From contig NZ_JAIBNX010000009.1 in NCBI RefSeq assembly GCF_026130045.1, forward strand, positions 1 to 46,910: a stretch of 46,910 bases of DNA. The letters run 5' to 3'. Shown in pieces: positions 25,311 to 34,131 of the stretch. The DNA is from Micromonospora sp. CPCC 205371 (GTDB lineage: Bacteria > Actinomycetota > Actinomycetes > Mycobacteriales > Micromonosporaceae). The stretch's first letter is position 1, and each line of letters opens with the position of its first letter. Below the pieces are notes generated by a model. The model saw only the letters and a list, made by a program, of their open reading frames with translations, had not been told where the DNA came from and did not search any database. The position numbers and the translations under genes are program-made.

Positions 25311-25327
25311 GGCCCTTATTAGGGGCC
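25311..25327 (+). terminator. Terminator after LacI gene
   Basis: GGCCCTT and AGGGGCC form a 7-bp stem (one G-U pair) around a 3-nt loop, 35 bp after the LacI stop. The esterase is therefore probably transcribed from its own promoter between about 25328 and 25560; no clear -35/-10 pair is seen there. Confidence 0.55.
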
Positions 25328-25570
25328 CCATGTAGCTAACTGTTTCGAACGGTTGCTTGCCATCGTTCCGGTCCTTTGAGATCCTTGCGGTACCGATGGA
25401 CAACCGTCGATTCATCTGCTGCTGTGCGGCCGTCTGCCCGGCCACGCGGCAGGGGCTCCGGTGAGCCCGGTCGACAGCGTCCACGCGCGCTAGAGCCGGA
25501 CACGGTCGGGCGACGGGCCGCCGCGATCACACTTCCGTCCACGTGCCACGTTTCGGAGGACCCACCCCTC

Positions 25571-26905
25571 ATGAGAACGAAGTTGAAACTGCTGTGCGCC
25601 GGTTTCGCGGCGGCGGCGATCGCGGTCGTCGCGGCATTGACGTTCGCACCACCGGCGTCGGCGGCGTCGCTGGTCGAGGTAACCGGCTTCGGCACGAACC
25701 CCACCAACCTGCGCATGCACCTGTACGTGCCGGACCAGGTCCAGGCCCGTCCGCCGATCCTGCTGGCCATCCACTACTGCTCCGGCTCGGGGCCAGCGTT
25801 CTACTCCGGCACCCAGTACGCGCAGCAGGCCGACCGGTACGGCTTCATCGTGATCTATCCGTCGGTGACCCGCAGCAGCCTGTGCTGGGACGTTTCGTCG
25901 GCATCGGCGCTGCGCCGCGGTGGCGGCAGCGACCCGGTCGGTCTCATGTCGATGGTCACGTACGTGCAGCAGCGGTACAACGCCGACCCGGCACGCATCT
26001 ACGCCACCGGTACCTCCTCCGGGGCGATGATGACGAACGTCATGCTGGGCGTGTACCCGGACGTGTTCAAGGCGGGAGCCTCCTTCGCGGGCGTACCGTT
26101 CGCCTGTTTCGCCACCACCAACGGCTCGGAGTGGAACAGCGAGTGCGCCAACGGGACCATCATCCGCACCCCGCAAGCGTGGGGTGACCTGGTCCGCAAC
26201 GCGTACCCCGGCTACACGGGCCCGCGCCCGCGGATGCAGATCTGGCACGGCACCAACGACGACACCCTGCGCTACCCGAACTTCGGCGAGCAGATCAAGC
26301 AGTGGACGAACGTGCACGGGCTCAGCCAGACCCCGTCGTTCACGGACACCCCGCAGTCCAACTACACCCGCACCCGGTACGGCGGCACGGGCGGCCAGGC
26401 GCCGGTCGAGGCGATCAGCATGCAGGGCACCACGCACAACCTGCCGGTGGACGCGGCACAGGTGATCCGGTTCTTCGGCCTGGACGGCACCGTCACACCC
26501 GGGCCGACCACTCCAGGGCCCACGACGCCTGGGCCGACCACGCCTGGACCGACAACTCCTGGCCCCACGACGCCGCCGCCCACCTCGGGCGCGTGCCGGG
26601 TCGGTTACACGGTCAACGCCTGGAACACCGGCCTGACCGCCAGCGTCACCATCACGAACACCAGCACCACGGCGGTCAACGGCTGGACGCTCGGTTTCAC
26701 GCTCCCTAGTGGACAGACGATCACCAACGGCTGGAACGCCACCTACTCGCCGAACAGCGGGGCGGTGACCGCGCGCAACGTGTCCTACAACGGCACCATC
26801 GCGCCGAACGCCTCGACGAACATCGGCTTCCAGGCCACGCACGGTGGTAGCACCGCCAGACCGACCTCGTTCACCCTCAACGGGGTGGCTTGCGCGGTTG
26901 CCTGA
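25571..26905 (+). CDS. Secreted CE1-type esterase (PHB depolymerase/acetylxylan esterase family) with CBM2
   Basis: A 444-residue secreted enzyme. Residues 1-32 are a signal peptide (VVAALTFAPPASAA). The catalytic domain spans about 33-305, with the nucleophile in GTSSG (about S149), upstream HYCSGSGPAFYSG, and MQIWHGTNDDTL holding the likely acid. A linker of five TPGPT repeats follows. The C-terminal family 2 carbohydrate-binding module (about 337-444) begins ACRVGYTVNAW and includes NGWNATYSPNSGAVTARNVSYN. The fold fits acetylxylan or feruloyl esterases of CE1; which ester is cut is not decidable. GGAGG lies about 10 bases before the ATG. It neighbours a LacI regulator and a GH62 remnant, consistent with arabinoxylan degradation. 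Confidence 0.88.
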   Translation: MRTKLKLLCAGFAAAAIAVVAALTFAPPASAASLVEVTGFGTNPTNLRMHLYVPDQVQARPPILLAIHYCSGSGPAFYSGTQYAQQADRYGFIVIYPSVTRSSLCWDVSSASALRRGGGSDPVGLMSMVTYVQQRYNADPARIYATGTSSGAMMTNVMLGVYPDVFKAGASFAGVPFACFATTNGSEWNSECANGTIIRTPQAWGDLVRNAYPGYTGPRPRMQIWHGTNDDTLRYPNFGEQIKQWTNVHGLSQTPSFTDTPQSNYTRTRYGGTGGQAPVEAISMQGTTHNLPVDAAQVIRFFGLDGTVTPGPTTPGPTTPGPTTPGPTTPGPTTPPPTSGACRVGYTVNAWNTGLTASVTITNTSTTAVNGWTLGFTLPSGQTITNGWNATYSPNSGAVTARNVSYNGTIAPNASTNIGFQATHGGSTARPTSFTLNGVACAVA

Positions 26906-26913
26906 GCACCTCC

Positions 26914-26943
26914 GGTAGGGGCACCGTTCCCGGTGCCCCTACC
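26914..26943 (+). terminator. Strong hairpin terminator after the esterase
   Basis: GGTAGGGGCACCG and CGGTGCCCCTACC form a perfect 13-bp stem with a TTCC loop, nine bases after the stop codon. There is no U-tract, which is common in actinomycetes. The decayed GH62 gene begins immediately after it, without room for a promoter. Confidence 0.85.
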
Positions 26944-26949
26944 CCCCTA

Positions 26950-27784
26950 GTAGCCACGGCTGGGCTTGCCGTGGCCGGCAGCGCCGTCATACTGTCCACA
27001 CAGGCCTCCGCGGCGGCCGGCTGCTCGGTCAACTACGCCATCAGCTCGCAGAGCGGCAGCCAGGTCACCGCGAGAAACCTGTCGTACAACGCCAGCATCG
27101 GCACGAACGCCAACGTCTCCTTCGGCTTCAACGGGGCCTGGAACGGCAGCAATCCGGTGCCGACCAGCTTCGCGCTCAACGGCGTCACCTGCAACGGCGG
27201 CACGACCACGCCCACGACGCCGCCGACGAGCGGACCGCCACCGAGCACGCCGCCGCCCACCACTCCCCCGCCGACGACACCGCCGCCAACGGGCAGCCTG
27301 CCCAACAGCTTCCGGTGGAACTCCAGCGCCCAGATCATCGCACCCAAGCCCGACGGCAGCCACAGCGCCATCGCGGTGAAGGACCCGTCGATCGTGTACC
27401 ACAATGGCCGGTACCACGTGGTCGCCAGCACCGTGAACAGCGCCGGCAACTACAACATGGTCTACATGAACTTCACCGACTTCGCGCAGGCTGGGTCGGC
27501 ACAGCACCACTACCTGGACACGACCGCGATCGGCACCGGATACAAGACGGCGCCGCACGTGTTCTTCTTCGCCAGCACAACCGCTGGTACCTGTTCTTCC
27601 AGGTCGGTGACAACGCGGCGTACTCCACGAACACCGATATCAGCAACCCGCAGGGGAGACCATGCAAATCAGCCCGTGCAACCTGCGGTTCCTGTATCAG
27701 GGCCTGGATCCCAACGCGGGCGGCAACTACAACACGCTGCACTGGCGGCTCGGCCTGATCACGCAGACCAACTCCACCTGCTGA
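26950..27784 (+). pseudogene. Decayed secreted CBM2-GH62 alpha-L-arabinofuranosidase
   Basis: Remnant in several pieces. 26950-27010 encodes a signal-peptide core (GLAVAGSAVILSTQASA) without a start codon. 27016-27200 is a CBM2 lacking its middle about 44 residues, joined at NYAISSQ/SGSQVTARN. A TPP-rich linker follows. 27300-27570 encodes the GH62 N-terminus (FRWNSSAQII, HSAIAVKDPSIVYHNGRYHV). After VFFF the frame shifts: [20 protein letters not shown] continues in another frame from 27573. From about 27645 most of the catalytic domain is missing. The true C-terminus ([20 protein letters not shown]... LITQTNSTC) resumes in the third frame and stops at 27784. At least one frameshift and two or three deletions are needed; it cannot make an active enzyme. 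Confidence 0.85.
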
Positions 27785-27800
27785 TTCGTAGGAAACCTTC

Positions 27801-27835
27801 AGTGAAGGCATCCCTCTCCGGAGGATGCCTTCACT
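27801..27835 (+). terminator. Terminator of the GH62 remnant
   Basis: AGTGAAGGCATCC (27801-27813) and GGATGCCTTCACT (27823-27835) are a perfect 13-bp inverted repeat with a 9-nt loop, 16 bases after the old stop codon. It is intact although the gene is decayed. Confidence 0.85.
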
Positions 27836-27908
27836 TCGTGGTCACCTCTTGTTCACTGTGGACCCGGTTGTCAGTGCTACGTTTTCCGCCCCCTACCGGA
27901 AGGAAAAC

Positions 27909-29006
27909 GTGAACACAACACGTTCGTGGCGTCGCGCAGCGGTAACCACCGTTGCCGCAGGCGTGGTCGCCGCAGCCCTCGCCGTCCCGTCCACCCCCGC
28001 CGCCGCCCAGCCGGCCGGCATCAGCGCCGTGGCCGCCGACGCGCTCGTCGAGAAGCTGGGGGCGGATCGCACCGCCGGCACCTGGCTCGACCGCGAGACC
28101 GGTCGCATGGTCGTCGCGGTCACCGACACCGACGCCCAGAAGGCCGTGGTGAACGCGGGTGGCCTCGCCAAGCTGGTCACCCACAGCGACGCGGACCTGG
28201 AGACCATCAAGGCCCAGGTGCGCACCACGGCCGACTTCGCCGGCGTGGCGTGGGGCGTGGAGGCCGAGAGCAACCGCGTCACCATCGAGGCGGACAACAC
28301 CGTCACGGCCGCCAACTACGAGCGGCTCACCGCGATCGCCAGACAACACGGTGACGCCGTCCGGGTCCAGCGGATCAACGCCCAGCTCAAGCCCTTCATC
28401 CAGGGTGGACGGTTCATCACGCCGAACAAGGGCAGCGTCTACGGGTCGTGCTCGGTCGGCTTCAACGTCCGCAAGAAGAGCAACCCCAACTCGCTCTACA
28501 TCCTGACCGCCGGTCATTGCACCAAGATGGCCGTGGGCGTGCGGGATTGGTTCGACAAGAATGGCGAGTACGTCGGCTACGACGCGGGCGGCGACTACCC
28601 CGGCAACGACTTCGGGCTCATCAAGCACAACAATGCCGGCCTCAGCAAGCCTGGCAACGTCTGGCTCGACAGCGGCGACGCGGTGCGCGACATCGTGTAC
28701 TCGCGCGACTCGCGCAAGAACGAAGTCGTGTGCTCCAGCGGGTGGCGCACCGGCTACCTATGCGGCAAGGTCCTGGAGAAGAACTGGGAAGCCAGGTACT
28801 ACGACTGGGACGGAGACGGCAACCTCGACTACGTCTGGGAGCTGGACCGCACCGACCTGTGCACGCTCGGTGGCGACAGTGGCGGCTCGGTCTTCCACGC
28901 GGACGCCGCACTCGGCCTGGTCTCGGGTGGCCCCGAAGGCGTGTGCATCACCTACGCCCAGCCGGTCAACGAGGCACTCGCTCACTATGGCGTAGAGGTC
29001 TACTAA
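27909..29006 (+). CDS. Secreted S1-family serine protease (streptogrisin/alpha-lytic type)
   Basis: A 365-residue preproprotease. Residues 1-35 are a signal peptide ending PAAAQPA. About 36-165 is a pro-region of the alpha-lytic kind (ADLETIKAQVRTTADFAGVAWGVE, ITANN-like repeats). The mature enzyme begins near FIQGGRFITPNKGS. Catalytic residues are H203 in LTAGHC, D234 in NDFGLIK and S324 in GGDSGGS; cysteines flank H203 and precede the active serine as in streptogrisins. One oddity is an acidic insert DWDGDGNLDYVWEL just before S324, which resembles a calcium-binding loop. The GTG start has AGGA four to eight bases upstream. It is probably pro-domain-activated outside the cell. Confidence 0.9.
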   Translation: MNTTRSWRRAAVTTVAAGVVAAALAVPSTPAAAQPAGISAVAADALVEKLGADRTAGTWLDRETGRMVVAVTDTDAQKAVVNAGGLAKLVTHSDADLETIKAQVRTTADFAGVAWGVEAESNRVTIEADNTVTAANYERLTAIARQHGDAVRVQRINAQLKPFIQGGRFITPNKGSVYGSCSVGFNVRKKSNPNSLYILTAGHCTKMAVGVRDWFDKNGEYVGYDAGGDYPGNDFGLIKHNNAGLSKPGNVWLDSGDAVRDIVYSRDSRKNEVVCSSGWRTGYLCGKVLEKNWEARYYDWDGDGNLDYVWELDRTDLCTLGGDSGGSVFHADAALGLVSGGPEGVCITYAQPVNEALAHYGVEVY

Positions 29007-29014
29007 GACTTACC

Positions 29015-29035
29015 GGCAGAGTCGGCCGGACTGCC
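29015..29035 (+). terminator. Possible weak terminator after protease
   Basis: GGCAG(AG)TC and GACTGCC can pair around a 5-nt loop, eight bases after the protease stop. The stem has a two-base bulge, so the call is tentative. Confidence 0.35.
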
Positions 29036-29070
29036 CCACACGCGACCCCATCGACAGGTATGGTCAGCGC

Positions 29071-29862
29071 GTGCACGATGTGTGGGCGATTGGTGACGCA
29101 TACGAAACCTACGTCGGGCGGTGGAGCCGGCTCGTCGCGAGCGACTTCGTGCGGTGGCTGGGCGTGCCGCCCAGCCACCGGTGGCTCGACGTCGGCTGCG
29201 GCACGGGGGCGCTGACCGAGGCGATCCTCGCCGGGGCCAACCCGGCGCGGGTGGTCGGCGTCGACCCGTCCGACGGGTTCCTGGCCGAGGCGCGTAGACG
29301 CGTCGTCGACCCGCGGGTCGAGTTGCACACGGGTGACGCCCAGCGGCTCCCGGTGTCCGACGGCAGCCAGGACGCGGTGGTCAGCGGCCTGTCCCTGAAC
29401 TTCGTGCCCGATCCGGGCGCCGCGCTGGCCGAGTCGGTCCGGGTGGCCGCCCAGGGTGGCGTGGTCGCCGGATACGTGTGGGACTACGACGGCGGCATGG
29501 CGATGATCCGCCAGTTCTGGGACGCGGCGAAGCTGCTCAACCCGGCAGCCGCCGAGCTCGACGAGGCGCGCCGCTTCCCGCTGTGCCGCCCCGAGCCGCT
29601 GCACGCCCTGTGGACCGAGGCCGGCCTGGGCGACGTGGTGGTGGAGCCGATCGACGTGCCGAGCCGGTTCGGCAGCTTCGACGACTACTGGACGCCGTTC
29701 CTGGGTGGCCAGGGGCCCGCGCCCACGTACGTGGCGTCGCTGACCGACCGCCAGCGCCGGTCGCTGCGCGAGCTGCTGGCCACCCGGCTGCCCAAGGATG
29801 CGGATGGCAGCATCACCCTGACCGCCCGCGCCTGGGCCGTGCGCGGCACCGTCAGCCCTTGA
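29071..29862 (+). CDS. Class I SAM-dependent methyltransferase
   Basis: A 263-residue methyltransferase. AYETYVGRWSRLVASDFVRWL is the usual entry of this Methyltransf_11-like branch, WLDVGCGTGALTEAIL is motif I, VVGVDPSDGFLAEAR motif II, HTGDAQRLPVSDGSQDAVVSGL motif III. The substrate is unknown. TATGGT ends six bases before the GTG, so a leaderless mRNA is likely. Its 3' end overlaps the convergent MalG-type permease gene by 11 bp; there is no sign that it belongs to the amino-sugar cluster. Confidence 0.85.
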   Translation: MHDVWAIGDAYETYVGRWSRLVASDFVRWLGVPPSHRWLDVGCGTGALTEAILAGANPARVVGVDPSDGFLAEARRRVVDPRVELHTGDAQRLPVSDGSQDAVVSGLSLNFVPDPGAALAESVRVAAQGGVVAGYVWDYDGGMAMIRQFWDAAKLLNPAAAELDEARRFPLCRPEPLHALWTEAGLGDVVVEPIDVPSRFGSFDDYWTPFLGGQGPAPTYVASLTDRQRRSLRELLATRLPKDADGSITLTARAWAVRGTVSP

Positions 29863-30676
29863 TCGCGCCCTGCGTGATGCCGCTGACGAAGTTCCGCTGA
29901 AAGATCAAGTAGAGCACGACGATCGGCCCGATCACGATGAGGCTGGCCGCCGACAGCAGCGGGATGTTCGTCGAGTACTGCCCGACGAAAAAGCCCAGGC
30001 CGCTCGGCGCCGTGCGCATGTCGGGATTCTGCATGAGCACGATGACCAGCAGAAACTGGTTCCACGACCACATGAAGTAGAGCAGCCCCAGCGTCGTGAT
30101 CGCCGGCCACGAGATCGGCATGAGCACCCGGGCCAGGATCGTGAAGCTGCGCGCCCCGTCGACCCGCGCGGCCTCCAGGAGCTCGCCGGGGATCGACGCG
30201 AAGTGGGTCTGCATCCAGTACACCCCGAACGGCATGAACAGGGCCGTCTCGGCGAGGATCACGCCCACGTACGAGTTGGTGAGCCCGAGCTGGCGCAGGT
30301 CGAAGTAGAGCGGGATCACGACGAGCTCGATGGGCAGCGTCAGCCCCAGCACGAAGCCGACCGAGATCGCCCGGCCACCGAGCGGGTTGAGCGTGGCCAG
30401 CGAGTACGCCGCGAGGGTGGCCAGCACGAGCGCCAGCGGCACCACACCGGCCGCGATGATCAGGCTCGACTTGACAAGATTGCTGAAGTTGGCCGCCCGC
30501 CACGCGTCGGCGAAGTTCGACCACGTCCAGGACTCCGGGATGCTGAGCCCGGAGATCTGCGCGCCGGACGGGTGCAAGGCGGCCAGCACGATGCTGACGA
30601 ACGGCAGCAGTACAGCGACCGCCATGCCCGTGAGGACGAGGTAGCGCGCGGTGGCCGCCGTGCGGGTGGTGTTCAC
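29852..30676 (-). CDS. Carbohydrate ABC transporter permease (MalG type)
   Basis: A 274-residue inner-membrane permease with about six transmembrane segments. The coupling loop EAARVDGARSFTILARVLMPISWPAI carries the EAA motif that docks onto the ATPase, and the first segment (YLVLTGMAVAVLLPFVSIVLAAL) is typical of the MalG branch. It overlaps the MalF gene by ATGA (30673-30676), as in a binding-protein-dependent sugar importer. No ATPase is encoded in the window, so a shared MsiK-type ATPase encoded elsewhere is inferred, which is usual in actinomycetes. Confidence 0.92.
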   Translation of the reverse strand: MNTTRTAATARYLVLTGMAVAVLLPFVSIVLAALHPSGAQISGLSIPESWTWSNFADAWRAANFSNLVKSSLIIAAGVVPLALVLATLAAYSLATLNPLGGRAISVGFVLGLTLPIELVVIPLYFDLRQLGLTNSYVGVILAETALFMPFGVYWMQTHFASIPGELLEAARVDGARSFTILARVLMPISWPAITTLGLLYFMWSWNQFLLVIVLMQNPDMRTAPSGLGFFVGQYSTNIPLLSAASLIVIGPIVVLYLIFQRNFVSGITQGAIKG

Positions 30677-31614
30677 GGCTTCTCCCGGGTCAGCCGGCGG
30701 ATGGCGGTGACGAACACGATGACGATCAGTGTCAGCACGACCGCGAGGGCGGCGGCGCCGCCGATGTTGCTCTCGTTGAAGGCCAGCCGGTACACGAGCA
30801 GGCCCGGCACGGTCGTCTGGTTGGCCGGGCCGCCGTTGGTGGTGACGAAGACCAGGTCGAAGCTGGCGAGCGCGGCGATCGTGGTGATCACGCTCGCGAT
30901 GGTGATCTCACCGCGCAGGGCCGGCAGCGTGACCGCGAAGAACCGCCGCACCGGCCCGCCACCGTCGATAGCCACCGCCTCGTACAGCGACGTGTCGATC
31001 TTCTGGGCGCCGGCCAGGAACAGCACCATGCACAGGCCGCTCATCGCCCAGGTGCCGATGAACCCGAGGGCGATCAGCGCGAGGTTGTAGTCGCCGAGCC
31101 ACGCCCGGGTGACGCCGTCCAGCCCGACCGCGCGCAGCCCCTGGTTGACGAGGCCTTCGTCGTTGTACAGCCATCGCCAGGTGATGCCGACCGCGACCAG
31201 CGGGAGCACCTGTGGCAGGAAGAAGATGACCCGAAACGTGGTCATGCCGCGGGTCGTGCCCTGCAGCAGAGCCGTCATGAACAGGCCGAGCGCGCACGGG
31301 ATTACCGCGAAGAACAGGATCAGGACGATCGCGTGCCACAGCGAGGGCCCGAGCATCGAGTCGGTGAAGATCGCTCGGTAGTTGTCGAGGCCCGCCCAGG
31401 TCGCGGGGAGGATGCCGTCCCAGCTCAGGAACGAGAGGTACACGGTGTGGATCGCCGGCCAGATCGCGAAGCCGATGTAGACGAGCGCGGCGGGCGCGAT
31501 GTAGGCGAGGGCGATCAGCCGGCGCGACCGGCGGCGCCGGCCGCGCACCGGCGAGGTCCCGCCGGGACGGACAGGAGTCCGCCCCGGCAGGACCGCGGTG
31601 TCGGTGTCAGCCAT
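30673..31614 (-). CDS. Carbohydrate ABC transporter permease (MalF type)
   Basis: A 313-residue permease. After an arginine-rich cytoplasmic N-terminus (GRRRRSRRLIALAYIAPAAL) come about six membrane segments. The EAA-like loop is YEAVAIDGGGPVRRFFAVTLPALRGEI. It pairs with the MalG protein to form the channel for the sugar delivered by the lipoprotein encoded upstream. Its start overlaps the last eight bases of the binding-protein gene and its stop overlaps the MalG start, so the three are one tightly coupled operon. Confidence 0.92.
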   Translation of the reverse strand: MADTDTAVLPGRTPVRPGGTSPVRGRRRRSRRLIALAYIAPAALVYIGFAIWPAIHTVYLSFLSWDGILPATWAGLDNYRAIFTDSMLGPSLWHAIVLILFFAVIPCALGLFMTALLQGTTRGMTTFRVIFFLPQVLPLVAVGITWRWLYNDEGLVNQGLRAVGLDGVTRAWLGDYNLALIALGFIGTWAMSGLCMVLFLAGAQKIDTSLYEAVAIDGGGPVRRFFAVTLPALRGEITIASVITTIAALASFDLVFVTTNGGPANQTTVPGLLVYRLAFNESNIGGAAALAVVLTLIVIVFVTAIRRLTREKP

Positions 31615-32908
31615 GGTACTGAGTCCACGACTCCTGAAGTGAGGTAAGGAACTGGTCGGGGGTGCTCTGCTTGCTCAGAAGGCCCTGCACGCCGGAGGTC
31701 AGCCGGTCGATCATGTTGGGCGAGGCGAAGTCGGGGAACGGCACGATGCCGTTGTCGCCGACCACCTTCTTGAACTCGCCCGCGATGTCGCCGCGGAGCC
31801 CGCTCGCCTGGATCGGTGCCTCGCTGTTGACCGGCATGAACCCGGTGTCGAACTGGATGGTCGCCGCCTTCGCCGAGCGCATGAAGTCCAGGAACGCGGC
31901 GGCCTCGTTCGGGTGCTTGGTCTTCGACGAGATGGAGAATGCGACGCTCGCACCGGAGGCCACTGTGGACTCACCGGTCTTGGCCTGCGGCAACAGGAAG
32001 AAGCCGACGTTGTCACCCATCCCCTTTTCGATGACCGAGGCGGCCCAGTTACCGGTGATGAGGTATGCGCTCTTGCCTCCCACGAAATTGGCCTGCGCGT
32101 CAGCGTCGGCCGTGGCGTTGGCGGACGCCGGGATGTAGCCCGCGCCCACCCAGTCGACGACGGTCTGGGCGGCCTGCTTCGCGGCATCGGTCTGGATCGT
32201 GGAGCCCGGCTTGCCGTACACCCAGTCACGGTACTGCGTTTCGTCGCCGAGCGAGTTGGTCAACGCGTTCCAGAGCTGGAATCCGCCAACCTCCAGGCCG
32301 CCGAGGCTGAACGGTGTCGTGCCCTTGCCCTTCACCGCCGCCAGGTTGGCCCTGAACTCGTCCAGCGTGGACGGTGGCTTTGTGATGCCGGCCGCCTGCA
32401 CCAGCTGCTTGTTGTAGTACACCCCGAGCACCGAGAGCGCGCCCGGCACCGCGTACAGCCCACCGGTGCCGTACTCCTTGGCCTCCTTGTTCGAGCGCAG
32501 AACCTCCAGGCTCGCCGCCGGGAACCCGTCGTTCCAGCTGTACAGCTTCTCGTAGGCGGTCAGGTCGTAGATGAGCCCGGCGGGCACCAGCGACCGCATC
32601 GCACCCGGGTTGTATTCGGCGATGTCCGGCGGGGTGTCGGCGGCCATGGAGAGCTTGATGGACTTGACGTAGTCGGAGAACGGCGTCTGCTGTGCGTCAA
32701 TCTTGATGTTCGGGTGCTCGGCCTCGAACGCGGAGATGAGCGCCTTGCTGGGCGGGTCGTCGGTGTACGCCAGCTTCAGCGTGATGTTCTCCTTGGTCAG
32801 CTCCTTGGAGACGTCACTGGGCGCGGCGGATTCGCCCCCGCCGCTCTCCGCACAGGCGGTTAGCGCCAACGCGAGCGCGAGAACCGCCGCCAATGGCTTG
32901 GTTCGCAT
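31607..32908 (-). CDS. Extracellular sugar-binding lipoprotein of ABC importer
   Basis: A 433-residue family 1 solute-binding protein. The lipobox LTAC puts the lipidated cysteine at about residue 19, followed by a serine/glycine-rich tether. NITLKLAYTDDPPSKALISAFE and the later YNPGAMRSLVPAGLIYDLT and GGLYAVPGALSVLGVYYNK are typical of the MalE-like group. AAGGAG lies seven bases before the ATG. It sits 39 bp after the ROK gene in the same direction, so the ROK regulator, lipoprotein and permeases probably form one transcript. A GlcNAc-containing oligosaccharide ligand is inferred only from the divergent catabolic genes. Confidence 0.9.
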   Translation of the reverse strand: MRTKPLAAVLALALALTACAESGGGESAAPSDVSKELTKENITLKLAYTDDPPSKALISAFEAEHPNIKIDAQQTPFSDYVKSIKLSMAADTPPDIAEYNPGAMRSLVPAGLIYDLTAYEKLYSWNDGFPAASLEVLRSNKEAKEYGTGGLYAVPGALSVLGVYYNKQLVQAAGITKPPSTLDEFRANLAAVKGKGTTPFSLGGLEVGGFQLWNALTNSLGDETQYRDWVYGKPGSTIQTDAAKQAAQTVVDWVGAGYIPASANATADADAQANFVGGKSAYLITGNWAASVIEKGMGDNVGFFLLPQAKTGESTVASGASVAFSISSKTKHPNEAAAFLDFMRSAKAATIQFDTGFMPVNSEAPIQASGLRGDIAGEFKKVVGDNGIVPFPDFASPNMIDRLTSGVQGLLSKQSTPDQFLTSLQESWTQYHG

Positions 32909-32947
32909 GTATGTCTCCTTGCGGTGTCGGGGGTGGGGAGCCGGTGG

Positions 32948-34114
32948 TCAGACCCGGCGGATGGCGGAAACGTCGAACCGCTCGCGTTCGACCCAGGACA
33001 GCGAATGGCGTATGGCGCCATGGATGATCGCGTCGGCGCCGAGGGCGGAAATCTCCAGCCGGGGCTGGGCGAGCTGTTCCGCACGCAGCGCATCCGTGAT
33101 CGCGTCGAGCAGACCGGTGCCGAGCTGCGTGATGTCTCCGCCGATGACGATCACGTCGGGGTCGAGCAGTGCCCGGATCGCGGCCACGCCCTTGGCGAAG
33201 CGCGCACCGACGGTACCGATGGCAGAAACCGCCCAGTCTTCGCCGCGGCCGGCGGCGGCGGCCAGCTGGGGCAGCGTGGCCGCCCGGCCGGTGAGGCGCA
33301 GCAGCTCGCGCGTGCCCACCCAGCGCTCAAACGGCCCTAAATCTTCGTCCCCTTCGGACGCTTCCGGTGCGCATAGATCAAGGTAACCGATATCCCCGGC
33401 GTCGTTGGAGGCGCCTCGGAAAAGCTGGCCGTGCAAGACGATTCCGGCGCCGATGCGCTCGCCCCAGTCGATGAAGACCAGCGCGTCCTCGGCGTGCGGG
33501 GTGCCGCGCCAGCGCTCACCGGTGGTAGCGAGCTTGACGTCGTTGTCCACATAGACCGGTGCTTCGACAGCGCCCCTCAGGCCGGCGAGGATGGTATCGC
33601 CGACGACCTCGGGCATGCTGACGCTGAGCGTGAAGTGGCCGGTTGCTGGGTCCACGATGCCGGGCGCGGCGGCCGACACGTGCCAGATGTCGTCCGGTCG
33701 CAGGCCGGCGTCGTCGAGCACGCGCCCGACGGCGGTGGTCAGCGCGCGGCCTAATCCCTTGCGGGGCAACGAAACCGTAGCCTCGGCGGTGATGTCGCCG
33801 GCCAGGTCGGCGACCACGATCCGGGCGTGGCCGGGCTGCATGTCGACGCCGAGCACGTGGCCGGCCTCGGCGCGGAAACGCACCATCTGCGGCGGCCGTC
33901 CGGTCGGCGTGGCGGCGCGGTCGGGTGCGGAGATCTCGACGAGGCCCATCGAGTCGAGCACAGCCAGCGAACGCGACACCGCCTGCCGGGAGAGCCCAGC
34001 CTGCTTGGCGAGCGCGGAGACGCTGGCGCGGCCGGCGGAGCGCAGGTGCGTGAGGATCGCGGAGGCGTTCACCTCCAGCATGAACTTGGTGCCGACCGCG
34101 ACGGTGCGTTCCAT
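32948..34114 (-). CDS. ROK-family transcriptional repressor
   Basis: A 388-residue regulator. The N-terminal winged helix (ILTHLRSAGRASVSALAKQAGLSRQAVSRSLAVLDSMGLV) is followed by a sugar-kinase-like ROK domain: GVDMQPGHARIVVADLAG, VDNDVKLATTGERW, WGERIGAGIVLHGQLFRGASNDAGDIGY and IVIGGDITQLGTGLLDAI. The usual ROK zinc motif (CxCGxxGC) is missing; the corresponding region is LDLCAPEASEGDEDLGP, so sugar sensing may be metal-free or altered. The ATG at 34114 is preferred to the frame start at 34186, which would run through the operator. It leads the importer operon and diverges from the GH89-murQ-kinase operon. Confidence 0.9.
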   Translation of the reverse strand: MERTVAVGTKFMLEVNASAILTHLRSAGRASVSALAKQAGLSRQAVSRSLAVLDSMGLVEISAPDRAATPTGRPPQMVRFRAEAGHVLGVDMQPGHARIVVADLAGDITAEATVSLPRKGLGRALTTAVGRVLDDAGLRPDDIWHVSAAAPGIVDPATGHFTLSVSMPEVVGDTILAGLRGAVEAPVYVDNDVKLATTGERWRGTPHAEDALVFIDWGERIGAGIVLHGQLFRGASNDAGDIGYLDLCAPEASEGDEDLGPFERWVGTRELLRLTGRAATLPQLAAAAGRGEDWAVSAIGTVGARFAKGVAAIRALLDPDVIVIGGDITQLGTGLLDAITDALRAEQLAQPRLEISALGADAIIHGAIRHSLSWVERERFDVSAIRRV

Positions 34115-34131
34115 GATCGGGACGCTAACAT

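Noticed and set aside
26890-27912. An intact 340-residue secreted protein
   Set aside because: The frame starts in the esterase C-terminus, passes through a terminator, and leaves the GH62 reading frame after VFFF; the pieces match a decayed gene.
29859-29872. Further copy of the hairpin repeat at CCCTTGATC
   Set aside because: Only the short word matches; it encodes the end of the MalG-type permease and has no partner arm.
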